DNA of 64,000 bases. Origin: Castellaniella caeni NBRC 101664. GTDB taxonomy: Bacteria > Pseudomonadota > Gammaproteobacteria > Burkholderiales > Burkholderiaceae_B. The notes beneath the pieces were generated by a model, which saw only the letters and a program-made list of their open reading frames with translations, did no database searches and was not told the origin of the DNA. Positions 1-8,426 of this stretch are shown one piece after another. A program made the translations under genes and the position numbers. The first letter of the stretch is position 1. The number at the start of each line of letters is the position of its first letter. The stretch covers positions 62,001 through 126,000 of the forward strand of contig NZ_BCWN01000007.1 of NCBI RefSeq assembly GCF_001592225.1. Reading direction: 5' to 3'.

Positions 1-107
1 GTGACTTCGTGCACCAGGTGGCGGTCGATATACAGCAGACAGGTGCCGTCGGGGCCCTGGTGCACCACATGGGCATCCCAGAGTTTGTCGTACAGGGTTT
101 GAGGCAT
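1..107 (-). CDS. leuC: 3-isopropylmalate dehydratase large subunit, N-terminal fragment
   Basis: This is the first ~35 codons of LeuC, which forms the aconitase-type [4Fe-4S] enzyme of leucine synthesis together with LeuD. The gene runs off the left edge of the window. The visible N-terminus begins [15 protein letters not shown] and continues with a [15 protein letters not shown] segment. These match the family's opening (QTLYDKLW...HVV...[13 protein letters not shown]). The ATG lies at 107-105 and a plausible promoter sits about 90 nt upstream. The cluster-binding cysteines lie outside the window, so function rests on the N-terminal match. Confidence 0.85.
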   Translation of the reverse strand, partial: MPQTLYDKLWDAHVVHQGPDGTCLLYIDRHLVHEV

Positions 108-202
108 GGTCGTGGTCTCGGCTAGGAAAAACAAGACCGATCGGGCGGCGCGGCGTGCGGCGGGGCCGCGGCGCGCTGGCGGCAATCGGTCACCTTGAAG
201 CC

Positions 203-230
203 ATTATGCCAGTACCGTTCTCACTGACAA
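203..230 (-). promoter_or_regulatory. Candidate sigma-70 promoter for leuC
   Basis: Read on the reverse strand, a -35-like TTGTCA (230-225) and a -10-like CATAAT (208-203) are separated by 16 bases. A transcript starting near 196 would have a 5' leader of about 90 nt before the leuC ATG at 107. I found no leucine-rich leader peptide in that leader. The rest of the 108-409 gap, between leuC and the M48 protease, shows no gene. This is a prediction from motif spacing only. Confidence 0.45.
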
Positions 231-409
231 GGCCAGCATTCATCCTAGTATTACAGGTAATTGGTACTCGTTTCACCGGTCGTTTGAGCAGACGCTGGTG
301 GGTCGTATCCATCCACCTCCATCCGGGCCCATCCGCGCCCCGAACGGCCGCAACCATGCCAGCAAGCCCGCGGGCCGATCGCTCTGGTGGCCAGGGAAGC
401 GATGCGTGT

Positions 410-1255
410 TTATTTCTTGGCTTGCTGGTACAGCGGCAGCACCTGGGCTGATACCTTGTCGAGGTCTTGCATGCGGCTGGCCGACGACGGGTGGGTAGAC
501 AGGATCTCGGGCGGCGCACTGCCGCCCGCCTGGCCCATCTTCTGCCACAAAGTGATGGCGGCCCGCGGGTCGTAGCCCGCGCGCGCCGCGAGTTCGACGC
601 CCATGTGATCGGCCTCGGTCTCGTTGGCGCGACTGTTGGGCAGGGTGAACATCACCTGGGTCAGGTTCGAGCCCAGGTCGGCCACGGCCTGGCTGCCGGT
701 GATGGCGGCCAGGATCGAAATGCCCACGCTGGCCCCCATCTGGCGCGACACCTGCTCACGGGCGTGCTCGCGCAGCGCGTGTGCGATTTCGTGCCCCATG
801 ACGGCGGCCAGCTCGGCGTCCGTGGGCTTGATCTTGTCGAGCAGGCCCGTGTATACCGCGATCTTGCCGCCCGGCATGCACCAGGCGTTGACCTCGTCGG
901 ACTTGAGCACGTGGATTTCCCAAGCCCACTGTGCGGCATCGGGGCGAAAGGCGCCCGTTTGCGCAATAAGACGCCGGGCAATGGCCTGTACGCGCTGCGT
1001 CTGCGCCGCCGAGGGGTCGAGCGCCTTCTGCGTGCGTGCCTTGTCGAGAATCTGGCGGTACTGGGTGGCCGCTTCCTGGTTCAGTTCGGTGCTGGAGACC
1101 AGGCTGGACATGTACTGGGTGCGGTTGACACCCACCAGCCCGGATTGCGTGGTCTGCACCGGGGCGCAGGCCGACAGGCCGACCAGCACCGCTAGAGCCA
1201 CGGCAGTACGCATCGTCCATGACTTCCAGGCGGGCATCGATTGCATGATTTTCAT
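410..1255 (-). CDS. M48-family zinc metallopeptidase lipoprotein
   Basis: A 281-residue predicted lipoprotein protease. The N-terminus has a basic stretch, a hydrophobic core and a lipobox (LSAC, Cys30), so it should be anchored in an envelope membrane. The zinc site HEIAH lies at residues 155-159 within AAVMGHEIAHALREH. A downstream NETEAD segment supplies the third ligand, as in the M48B Oma1/LoiP/BepA group. These proteases do envelope quality control; the substrate here is unknown. I chose ATG 1255 because AGGAG lies just upstream. The frame is open further 5' but that extension has no signal-peptide logic, and ATG 1213 is a possible shorter start. It is followed by leuC and preceded by aroC on the same strand, with gaps too large to assume an operon. 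Confidence 0.88.
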   Translation of the reverse strand: MKIMQSMPAWKSWTMRTAVALAVLVGLSACAPVQTTQSGLVGVNRTQYMSSLVSSTELNQEAATQYRQILDKARTQKALDPSAAQTQRVQAIARRLIAQTGAFRPDAAQWAWEIHVLKSDEVNAWCMPGGKIAVYTGLLDKIKPTDAELAAVMGHEIAHALREHAREQVSRQMGASVGISILAAITGSQAVADLGSNLTQVMFTLPNSRANETEADHMGVELAARAGYDPRAAITLWQKMGQAGGSAPPEILSTHPSSASRMQDLDKVSAQVLPLYQQAKK

Positions 1256-1353
1256 CAGCTGTCTCCTGCGGGGCGCATGGTGCAGGGTGGACAGTTGCCA
1301 GCGCCAGACACGCACACACCTTCTTTAACAGAGTCCACCGGCGGGTTGATTGC

Positions 1354-2415
1354 TTATCGGGCGCACTGGCCGCGATGGCGCAAGGCGTGATCCATGAGCA
1401 CGATGGCCAGCAGCGCCTCGGCGATGGGTGTGGCGCGGATGGCCACGCACGGGTCGTGGCGGCCGATGGTCTGCACCATCACCGGATCGTTGGCGCGGTT
1501 GACCGAGCGGCGCTCGACGCGGATGCTGGACGTGGGCTTGACGGCCAGCGATACCGTGAGCGGCTGGCCGGAAGAAATGCCGCCCAGCACGCCGCCAGCG
1601 TGATTGGCGAGAAAACCGTCGGGGCTGAGCTCGTCGCCGTGTTCCGACCCACGCATGGCGATGCAGTCGAAGCCTGAGCCGATGGACACCCCCTTGACGG
1701 CATTGAGCCCCATCATGGCGTGGGCGATGTCGGCGTCCAGGCGATCGTAAATGGGTTCGCCCCAGCCCGCGGGCAGGCCCTCGGCCTGCACCTCGATGCG
1801 TGCGCCGATGGAATCCCCGTCGTGACGCAGCTGATCCATGAAGGCCTCGAGCTGTGGCACGATCTGGGCGTTGGGCGCGTAAAAGGGGTTGGTGGAAACG
1901 TGATCCCAGGAGTCGAACGGAATGGGGATGGGCCCCAACTGGCTCATGTAGCCGCGGATGCGCACGCCGCATTCTTGCAGCAGCCACTTGCGCGCCACGG
2001 CCCCCGCCGCCACCGTGGGCGCCGTCAGACGCGCCGACGAGCGGCCGCCGCCACGCGGATCACGGATGCCGTATTTTTTCCAGTAGGTGTAATCGGCATG
2101 CCCCGGGCGGAAGGTATCGGCAATATTGGTGTAATCGCGGCTGCGGGCGTCGGTGTTGCGGATCAGCAGCCCGATGGGCGTGCCGGTGGTCTGGCCCTCG
2201 AAGACGCCAGAGAGGATTTCCACGGTGTCGGGCTCGCGCCGCTGTGTAACGTGGCGCGAGGTGCCGGGTCGCCGCCGGTCGAGCTCGACCTGGATGTCGG
2301 CCTCGGTGAGCGGCAGGCCTGGCGGGCAGCCATCGATGACGGCGCCGATGGCGGGCCCGTGGGATTCACCGAAGTTGGTCACGCGAAACAGAGTACCCAG
2401 AGTATTGCCGGACAT
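1354..2415 (-). CDS. aroC: Chorismate synthase
   Basis: A 353-residue cytoplasmic enzyme for the last common step of aromatic amino acid synthesis, converting 5-enolpyruvylshikimate-3-phosphate to chorismate with reduced FMN. The start [20 protein letters not shown] carries the family signature GESHG. Later [29 protein letters not shown] and [16 protein letters not shown] segments are diagnostic of AroC. Length is normal for the family. It stands alone: about 100 nt to the M48 gene downstream and 66 nt to selO upstream. No regulatory motif is evident. Confidence 0.97.
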   Translation of the reverse strand: MSGNTLGTLFRVTNFGESHGPAIGAVIDGCPPGLPLTEADIQVELDRRRPGTSRHVTQRREPDTVEILSGVFEGQTTGTPIGLLIRNTDARSRDYTNIADTFRPGHADYTYWKKYGIRDPRGGGRSSARLTAPTVAAGAVARKWLLQECGVRIRGYMSQLGPIPIPFDSWDHVSTNPFYAPNAQIVPQLEAFMDQLRHDGDSIGARIEVQAEGLPAGWGEPIYDRLDADIAHAMMGLNAVKGVSIGSGFDCIAMRGSEHGDELSPDGFLANHAGGVLGGISSGQPLTVSLAVKPTSSIRVERRSVNRANDPVMVQTIGRHDPCVAIRATPIAEALLAIVLMDHALRHRGQCAR

Positions 2416-2481
2416 GGTCGATATGCGGTGGGAAAAATTGAACGAAAGGAAGGCCCATTATGGCATGGGCATCGCCCAGAT

Positions 2482-3984
2482 TCAGGACGAGCAGCTGACG
2501 GCCACCGGCAGGACGTTCGCGTCGGGCGGGCGCGCGTAGGCGTCGAAACCGGGTCGCTCGGCATAGGGCGCGGCCAGCAGCCGCATCAAGCGTTCGATCT
2601 CACTGCCGTCGCCAGCCTGCGCCGCGACGATGGCCTGCTGCGCCAGGTGATTGCGCAGCACGTACAGGGGATTGGCAGCGTCCATGGCCCGTCGGCGCTC
2701 GGGCGCGGGCACCGGACTTTGCGCCAGCCGTGCCCGGTAGCGGGCCAGCCAGCCCCGCGCCGCCGCCGGATCGGCAAACAGCGCCAGCCAGGCCGAGGCG
2801 CCTGCCGGGTCGGCGGCCAGACAACGGAAGGCCAGGGTGAAGTCGGCGCGCTGCTCGTGCAGCAGAGCCCACCAGTCGTCGCCCAGCTGGACGTCTTCGG
2901 CGCGCCAGTCGGGCAAGCCCAGTTTGCGCGCCATCCCGGCGTGGTAGGCCTGCAAGAATTCGGCCTCGAAGGGCGCCAGCGCGGCTTCGAGGTCTTCCCG
3001 GACGCAGCCCAGCACCATCAGGCTGCCCGCCAGGCGGTACAGGTTCCAGCGCGCCACCGCGGGCTGGGCGTTCCAGGCGTAGCGCCCCTGCGTGTCGCTG
3101 TGGTTGCAGACGTGATTGGCCTGGAAGGTATCCATGAAGCCGTAGGGGCCGTAGTCCAGGGTCAGCCCCAGGATCGACATATTGTCGGTATTCATGACGC
3201 CATGGCAGAAACCCGCCAGCTGCCACTGGGCGATCAGGCGCGCGGTGCGACGGCAGACTTCGGCCAGCAGCTGGCAGGCCGTGGCGGGCAGGTCGGGCGC
3301 CGCATCCGGCCCGACCAGGCACTGCGGATACCAGTGCCGCACGACGTAGCACAGCAAGGCCGCCTGATCGTCGTGCGAACCCGCCCAGTGCTCGAAATGG
3401 CCAAAGCGTACGAAGGTGGGCGCCAGGCGCGTGACGACCGCCGCGGTTTCAAGGGTCTCACGCATGACGGGGTCGCGCGAAGCCACCAGCGCCAACGCCT
3501 GGGTAGTGGGAATGCCCAGGCCAGCCATCGCCGCACTGGCCAGGTATTCGCGCACGCTGGAGCGCAGCACCGCCCAGCCGTCGCCCATGCGCGAGAACGG
3601 CGTGCGGCCCGAGCCCTTGAGCTGGATTTCAAAGCGGCCCCGCGGCCCCGCGACGTCGCCCAGCAAGTGGGCGCGCCCATCGCCCAGCTGCCCGGCCCAG
3701 ACGCCGAACTGATGGCCGCTGTACACAGTGGCCAGCGGCGCCACGCCCGGCAAACCGTCCTGCCCCGAGCACAGGCGCAGAAAGGCCGCGGAATCCAGGT
3801 CGGCGGCATCCAGGCCCAGCAAGGCAGCCGCCGCCGGATTGGCGTGCAGCAGGCGCGGCTCGGTGAGCGGACGCGGCCGAACCTGGCGATAAAACGTCGC
3901 GGGCAGACTGGCAAACGAGCACCCCGTCCGCCCGGGCGCGAAAAGCGCATGTGACGTGCTCATGGTGCCCATGGTCGTGCTCAC
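2482..3984 (-). CDS. selO: Protein adenylyltransferase SelO (YdiU/UPF0061)
   Basis: A 500-residue SelO-family pseudokinase. The family AMPylates proteins during redox stress. Family hallmarks visible are YSGHQFGVWAGQLGDGRAHLLG near the first third, then RTPFSRMGDGWAVLRSSVREYL and the FCHGVMNTDNMSILG segment. Bacterial members lack the selenocysteine found near the C-terminus in some eukaryotic homologues; this one ends in VSCSS. The GTG start at 3984 overlaps the stop of the upstream DUF2069 gene as GTGA, which suggests coupling. ATG codons at 3972 and 3963 are alternative starts. Confidence 0.93.
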   Translation of the reverse strand: MSTTMGTMSTSHALFAPGRTGCSFASLPATFYRQVRPRPLTEPRLLHANPAAAALLGLDAADLDSAAFLRLCSGQDGLPGVAPLATVYSGHQFGVWAGQLGDGRAHLLGDVAGPRGRFEIQLKGSGRTPFSRMGDGWAVLRSSVREYLASAAMAGLGIPTTQALALVASRDPVMRETLETAAVVTRLAPTFVRFGHFEHWAGSHDDQAALLCYVVRHWYPQCLVGPDAAPDLPATACQLLAEVCRRTARLIAQWQLAGFCHGVMNTDNMSILGLTLDYGPYGFMDTFQANHVCNHSDTQGRYAWNAQPAVARWNLYRLAGSLMVLGCVREDLEAALAPFEAEFLQAYHAGMARKLGLPDWRAEDVQLGDDWWALLHEQRADFTLAFRCLAADPAGASAWLALFADPAAARGWLARYRARLAQSPVPAPERRRAMDAANPLYVLRNHLAQQAIVAAQAGDGSEIERLMRLLAAPYAERPGFDAYARPPDANVLPVAVSCSS

Positions 3985-4352
3985 TTGGCGGCCGCCTTGG
4001 CCGCCCGCTTGGCGGGGCGCACGTACAGGATGGCGGCCAGATACAGGCCCAGAGCCAGGACGATTTCAAGCCCCGCCAACGCGCGCGACAGCGGCAGGAT
4101 GTCCGACCAGGCCCGCACGACCCCTTCCATCAGGTACAGCAGGCTGAGCATCGAGACCCATTGCAGGGTATAGAGGCGCGCGCGCAGGACACCGCGCACG
4201 GCAAACAGCAGCGGCACGGCCTTGAGCGCCATGAGCGAACCGTGGGGGCGCAGGGGCGCCCACCAGAGTTCCCAGCCGACGCACAGTGCGATGAGGCCCA
4301 GCAGGCAGGCGCAAGCCAGCCGATGCAGGCCTGGATTCAGTTTGGTTTCCAT
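3981..4352 (-). CDS. DUF2069 integral membrane protein
   Basis: A 123-residue, very hydrophobic protein with about four predicted membrane helices and a basic C-terminus (RPAKRAAKAAAK). It matches the DUF2069 family of small proteobacterial inner-membrane proteins, whose function is unknown. I chose ATG 4352 (METKLNPGLHR), because upstream codons in the same frame run into the divergent yihY promoter space. It is followed by selO with a 4-base stop/start overlap. A CATAAT element ends only 6 bases before the ATG, so the message may be nearly leaderless. Confidence 0.8.
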   Translation of the reverse strand: METKLNPGLHRLACACLLGLIALCVGWELWWAPLRPHGSLMALKAVPLLFAVRGVLRARLYTLQWVSMLSLLYLMEGVVRAWSDILPLSRALAGLEIVLALGLYLAAILYVRPAKRAAKAAAK

Positions 4353-4387
4353 GCTGCTATTATGGCTCGAAACCCGGTAGCCCCTCC

Positions 4388-5644
4388 ATGACCAGCCCGC
4401 CACAGACCGCCCCCGAGCCCCCCGCCCAGCGCCACGCCCGTGCGCTGGACATGCTGCGCTTCACGCTCGACTTCGCCGGCCACCGCAAGCTCACGCGCGT
4501 GGCCTCCAGCCTCACCTTCACCACGGTGCTGGCTATCGTCCCCACCCTGGCCGTGGTGCTCGCGCTCTTCACGGCGTTTCCGCTGTTCGCGCAGTTTCAC
4601 CAAGCGCTCGAAACCTTCCTCAGCGAAAGCCTGCTGCCACCCTCGGTGTCCGACACCATCATGCGCTATCTCAACCAGTTCGCCGCGCAGGCCTCGGGGT
4701 TGACGGCGGTGGGCGGCGGCTTTCTGGTGGTGACCACGATTCTCCTCATCATGACCATCGACGAGGCCTTCAACGAAATCTGGAACGTCGCCCGCCAACG
4801 CCCCCTGCGCCAGCGCCTGCTGGTGTACTGGGCCATCATCTCGCTGGGGCCCATTCTCGTGGGCGCCAGCCTCTGGGCCACCTCGGTACTGGCGCGCGCA
4901 TCGCTGGGCTACATTGGCGACCTGCCCGCCGGGCTGGGCCTGCTGCTGGGAATCGTACCCTTCCTGGTGTCGGTGCTGGGCTTCACGGCCCTGTTCGTGT
5001 TCGTGCCCAACTGCCGCGTGCTCTGGCGCGACGCCCTGCTGGGCGGCCTGGGCACGGCCCTGGTGCTGTCCCTGATGAAGGCCGCATTCACCTGGTATCT
5101 GACGGCCTTTCCGTCCTATACCGTCATCTACGGCGCCTTCGCCACGCTGCCCATTTTCCTGCTGTGGATTTACCTGTCCTGGCTGGTCGTGCTGCTGGGG
5201 GCCACAGTGGCGTCGCTGCTGCCCGCCCTGCGCCTGCACCGCTGGGCACTGCAGCGTCAGCCCGGCGCCCAGATCATCGATGCGCTGGGCATTTTGCGAC
5301 TGCTCTGGCGCGCGCGCGACGGCCTGCCGCCTGGCCGCAGCCTGGGCTTTCTCGAAAAACACCTGCGCATGCATCCGGACACGCTGCACGACATCCTGGC
5401 GGTGCTGCGCGAACTGGGCTATGCCGTGCCCACCGCCGACAGCGAGCTGTGGGTGCTGGCCTGCGACCCGCAGCGGGCCAGCCTGGGCCCGCTCACCGAC
5501 CACATGCTGCTCGATCGCGGCCAGGCCACGCTGCGGATCGGCACGCTGGACGCGCTGGCGCGCACGCTGCAAGGCCAGGCGCCCACGCTGGATGAATTCT
5601 TCCTGAACGACGCTACCGCAAACCAAGGGGATGATGCACAATAA
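4388..5644 (+). CDS. YihY/BrkB-family inner membrane protein
   Basis: A 418-residue polytopic membrane protein of the YihY (formerly RNase BN/BrkB) family. An N-terminal RVASSLTFTTVLAIVPTLAV segment is the family's opening helix, followed by about six helices. Around residue 120 lies the conserved TIDEAFNEIWNV stretch. A soluble C-terminal tail of about 140 residues resembles a winged-helix extension seen in beta- and gammaproteobacterial members. RNase activity once ascribed to the family is no longer accepted and its role is unclear. It is transcribed divergently from the DUF2069 gene, with only 35 bp between the two ATGs and no obvious ribosome-binding site. Confidence 0.88.
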   Translation: MTSPPQTAPEPPAQRHARALDMLRFTLDFAGHRKLTRVASSLTFTTVLAIVPTLAVVLALFTAFPLFAQFHQALETFLSESLLPPSVSDTIMRYLNQFAAQASGLTAVGGGFLVVTTILLIMTIDEAFNEIWNVARQRPLRQRLLVYWAIISLGPILVGASLWATSVLARASLGYIGDLPAGLGLLLGIVPFLVSVLGFTALFVFVPNCRVLWRDALLGGLGTALVLSLMKAAFTWYLTAFPSYTVIYGAFATLPIFLLWIYLSWLVVLLGATVASLLPALRLHRWALQRQPGAQIIDALGILRLLWRARDGLPPGRSLGFLEKHLRMHPDTLHDILAVLRELGYAVPTADSELWVLACDPQRASLGPLTDHMLLDRGQATLRIGTLDALARTLQGQAPTLDEFFLNDATANQGDDAQ

Positions 5645-5680
5645 CGAAAATGGCCCGTGTGTGGCACGAAGGAAACCATC

Positions 5681-6139
5681 ATGTTGAAAGTCAATGAAAT
5701 CCTCAGAGTGAAGGGGCACACTCTATATACCGGAAGCCCCGACATGCCGGTGAAGGATGCAATTTCCACCATGAGCCAGCTCGACATCGGCTCGCTGGTC
5801 ATCATGGAACACGGCCAGCTGGTGGGCATGCTCACCTTTCGTGAAATCATCAACCACCTGAACGCACACCAGGGGCAGACCGGCGACTACACCGTGCGCA
5901 GCATCATGGACGATGCCCCGGTCAGCGTCACGCCCAACACCGACGCCGACGAAGTGCAGCGCCTCATGCTCGACAAGCACGCCCGCTACATCCCGGTGAT
6001 GGACGGCCCCACCCTCATGGGCGTCATCTCGTTCTACGACATGGCGCGCGCCATCGTCGAGGCCCAGCAGTTTGAAAACGACATGCTCAAGGCCTATATC
6101 CGCGACTGGCCCGCCGAAGACGCCAGCGCCGCGCGCTGA
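5681..6139 (+). CDS. CBS-domain pair protein
   Basis: A 152-residue soluble protein made of two CBS motifs and little else. The first spans roughly residues 10-65 (MPVKDAISTMSQLDIGSLVIME) and the second roughly 75-130 (YTVRSIMDD...ARYIPVMDGPTLMGVISFYDMARAIVE). CBS pairs usually bind adenosine nucleotides such as AMP, ATP or SAM; the ligand and partner here are unknown. I chose ATG 5681, preceded by GAAGGA, over an in-frame GTG at 5657. It lies 36 bp after yihY on the same strand and may share its transcript. Confidence 0.88.
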   Translation: MLKVNEILRVKGHTLYTGSPDMPVKDAISTMSQLDIGSLVIMEHGQLVGMLTFREIINHLNAHQGQTGDYTVRSIMDDAPVSVTPNTDADEVQRLMLDKHARYIPVMDGPTLMGVISFYDMARAIVEAQQFENDMLKAYIRDWPAEDASAAR

Positions 6140-6176
6140 CGCGACAGGGCATCGCCCGCCCAGCGCCGACGGCTTC

Positions 6177-6205
6177 GCATCCAGCCTGCGTTCAGGCCTG
6201 GATGC
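6177..6205. terminator. Strong hairpin between convergent genes
   Basis: GCATCCAG (6177-6184) pairs with CTGGATGC (6198-6205), and CCTG/CAGG pairs inside. It sits between the ends of the CBS gene and dusA, where a bidirectional terminator is expected. No T-tract follows on either strand, so intrinsic termination is uncertain. Confidence 0.35.
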
Positions 6206-6218
6206 GGGCTTCCAAGCA

Positions 6219-7292
6219 CTACGCCGCCATCAAGGTCTGCCAGGCCCGACGCAACAGCGCCGGGCCTTCCGCTTTCAGGGCCTTCGGGTCGGACAGCAGG
6301 CGGCGCCATTGGCGCGCGCCCGGGCGCCCCGTGTGCCAGCCTAGCAGGCCACGCACCAGAATGTGCAGCGGCACGCCCTGCGCGTGCTGCTCGGCGACAT
6401 AGACCAGCAAGCGTTCCAGTATCTGCTCCGCGTCCAGCGGCACAGGCGGCTGGGCGGTGCCCGCCGTCGTACCGGCAGGCGACACGGCGGTACGCGCCGC
6501 GTAGGCGGAGACGCCGTGGGAGGCGGCAGGAGCCGCGTCCAGCCCATCCAACCGCTGATCGAGCTCGGCCAGGATGTCCGGATGGTGCCAGGCCGCGCGC
6601 CCCAGCATGATGCCGTCCAGGCGCTGCATCCATTCGACGCAGGCGTCCACCTCGCTGAGCCCGCCATTGAGCACGATGACGGCATCGGGGAAGTCCTGCT
6701 TCAGGCGCAGCACCTCGGCGTAGCGCAGGGGCGGTTTTTCGCGATTGTCTTTTGGCGACAGGCCCTTGAGTACGGCGTTGCGCGCATGGGCGATGAAGAC
6801 GCGGCAGCCAGTGTCGTACAGGGTGCCGACGAAGTCGCGCACGAAACCATACGATTCATCGTAATCGAGCCCGAGGCGGTGCTTGACGGTGACCGGCACC
6901 GAGACGGCATCTTGCATGGCGCGCACGCAATCAGCCACCAGCCGCGGCTCGGCCATCAGGCAGGCGCCAAAAGCCCCCTTCTGCACGCGTTCGGACGGAC
7001 AGCCGCAGTTGAGGTTGATTTCGTCATAACCCCAGTCAGCCCCCAGCCGGGCGCTGCGCGCCAGCGCCTGCGGCTCGCTGCCGCCCAGCTGCAGAGCCAC
7101 CGGGTGTTCGGCGGCGGCAAAATCCAGATGCCGTGCCACGTCGCCATGCAGCAAGGCGCCAGTGGTGATCATTTCGGTGTACAGGCGCGCCCGCGGCGCC
7201 AGCAGGCGATGAAAATAACGGCAGTGGCGGTCGGTGACGTCGATCATGGGGGCCACACACAGGCGCCACGACGAATTTTGCAAGGGATCCAT
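6219..7292 (-). CDS. dusA: tRNA-dihydrouridine synthase A
   Basis: A 357-residue FMN/NADPH enzyme that reduces uridines in the tRNA D-loop (U20/U20a for DusA). Visible marks are the N-terminal APMIDVTDRHCRYFHRLL, the catalytic-cysteine segment LNCGCPSERVQKGAFGACLM, TVKHRLGLDY and KGLSPKDNREKPPLRY. The last is typical of DusA rather than DusB or DusC. LDGIMLGRAAWHHP is the FMN-phosphate region. The C-terminal half carries an Ala/Pro-rich insertion around residues 245-280. It starts divergently from thrB. Confidence 0.93.
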   Translation of the reverse strand: MDPLQNSSWRLCVAPMIDVTDRHCRYFHRLLAPRARLYTEMITTGALLHGDVARHLDFAAAEHPVALQLGGSEPQALARSARLGADWGYDEINLNCGCPSERVQKGAFGACLMAEPRLVADCVRAMQDAVSVPVTVKHRLGLDYDESYGFVRDFVGTLYDTGCRVFIAHARNAVLKGLSPKDNREKPPLRYAEVLRLKQDFPDAVIVLNGGLSEVDACVEWMQRLDGIMLGRAAWHHPDILAELDQRLDGLDAAPAASHGVSAYAARTAVSPAGTTAGTAQPPVPLDAEQILERLLVYVAEQHAQGVPLHILVRGLLGWHTGRPGARQWRRLLSDPKALKAEGPALLRRAWQTLMAA

Positions 7293-7423
7293 CCCGCTAT
7301 TTTACGGGTGCGGCGGCATCCCGGCGGACACTGCGGCATTTCGGGCACCGGGGCCGCGCGCGCGACGCCGCGGCCCCGTCCGAAGCTTTCGACTAAAATG
7401 CCGCGTTGATCGTCTCTCGTGAT

Positions 7424-7439
7424 GGCCGCTCGCGCGGCC
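7424..7439 (+). promoter_or_regulatory. Hairpin in the thrB leader
   Basis: GGCCGC-TCGC-GCGGCC forms a perfect 6-bp stem with a 4-base loop, ending 10 bases before the chosen thrB ATG. A -10-like TAAAAT lies at 7394-7399. The stretch between hairpin and ATG is pyrimidine-rich and has no Shine-Dalgarno sequence. A role in translation control is only inferred. Confidence 0.35.
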
Positions 7440-7449
7440 TCCTTTGTTC

Positions 7450-8421
7450 ATGGCCGTATTCACTTCCGTCTCCGAAGACGATGCCCGCGTCCTCCTGCAA
7501 CACTACCGCCTGGGCGAACTCGTTGCCCTGCGGGGCATCACGGCGGGCATCGAAAACACCAACTATTTTCTGGATACGACAGAAGGCGCCTACGTGCTGA
7601 CCCTGTTCGAGGTGCTGACGGCGCGGCAGCTGCCGTTCTACATCGAACTCATGCACCACCTGGCTACGCGCGGCGTGCCGGTGCCCGAACCGCAGACGCT
7701 GCGCAACGGCGCGCGCATCACCGAACTGCACGGCAAGCCCGCCGCCATCGTGACGCGCCTGAAAGGGGGCTACGAGCCCGAACCCGGCCCGGCCCACTGC
7801 GCGCTGGCCGGCCGCACCCTGGCGCAGGCGCACCTGGCCGCGCGCGACTTCGGCATCCACCAGCCCAATCTGCGCGGCCTGCCCTGGTGGCAGGAAACGG
7901 CGCCCAAGCTGCAGACCTTTCTCAGCGCCAGCCAGGCGACCTTGCTGAACACCACGCTGGCCGAACAATCCGCGCTGGCGGCCTCGGGGCGGCTGGCGTG
8001 CCTGCCCGCCGGGCCCGCTCACTGCGATCTTTTCCGCGACAACGTGCTGTTTGACGGCACCTACGAATGCCCCCAGATGGGCGGCTTCATCGACTTCTAC
8101 TTCGCCGGCTGCGACACCTGGCTGTTTGACGTGGCCGTCAGCGTCAACGACTGGTGCATCCGGCGCGCGTCCGGCGCCTTCATCCGCCAGCGCCTGCAAG
8201 CCTGGCTGCAGGCCTACCACGAAGTGCGCCCCTTCACCGACGAAGAACGCGTCGCCTGGCCCGCCGTGCTGCGCGCCGCGGCGCTGCGCTTCTGGATCTC
8301 GCGCCTGTACGATTTTTACCTGCCGCGCCCGGCCCAGACGCTCAAGCCGCATGACCCGCGCCACTTCGAGCGCATCCTGCGGCTGCGCAGCACGCAGGCC
8401 GCCCCCCCGCTTCCGCTCTGA
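7450..8421 (+). CDS. thrB: Homoserine kinase, ThrB2/APH-fold type
   Basis: A 323-residue kinase that phosphorylates homoserine in threonine synthesis. It belongs to the aminoglycoside-phosphotransferase-like class, not the GHMP class of E. coli. Marks are [16 protein letters not shown] near the N-terminus, then [13 protein letters not shown] (Brenner-type catalytic HxDxxxxN) near residue 195. The metal-binding [20 protein letters not shown] follows, all standard for this family in Burkholderiales. I chose ATG 7450; an in-frame TTG at 7444 is possible. There is no clear ribosome-binding site. A membrane protein follows after 5 bp. Confidence 0.94.
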   Translation: MAVFTSVSEDDARVLLQHYRLGELVALRGITAGIENTNYFLDTTEGAYVLTLFEVLTARQLPFYIELMHHLATRGVPVPEPQTLRNGARITELHGKPAAIVTRLKGGYEPEPGPAHCALAGRTLAQAHLAARDFGIHQPNLRGLPWWQETAPKLQTFLSASQATLLNTTLAEQSALAASGRLACLPAGPAHCDLFRDNVLFDGTYECPQMGGFIDFYFAGCDTWLFDVAVSVNDWCIRRASGAFIRQRLQAWLQAYHEVRPFTDEERVAWPAVLRAAALRFWISRLYDFYLPRPAQTLKPHDPRHFERILRLRSTQAAPPLPL

Positions 8422-8426
8422 CCCGC

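Noticed and set aside
410-1315. Longer N-terminal extension of the M48 lipoprotein
   Set aside because: The reading frame is open to 1315, but the lipobox and AGGAG favour ATG 1255. The added residues are basic and unconserved-looking.
1720-3954. A very long open frame antisense to aroC and selO
   Set aside because: It mirrors two well-supported genes in GC-rich DNA and shows no recognisable domain. Such antisense frames are common artefacts of codon bias.
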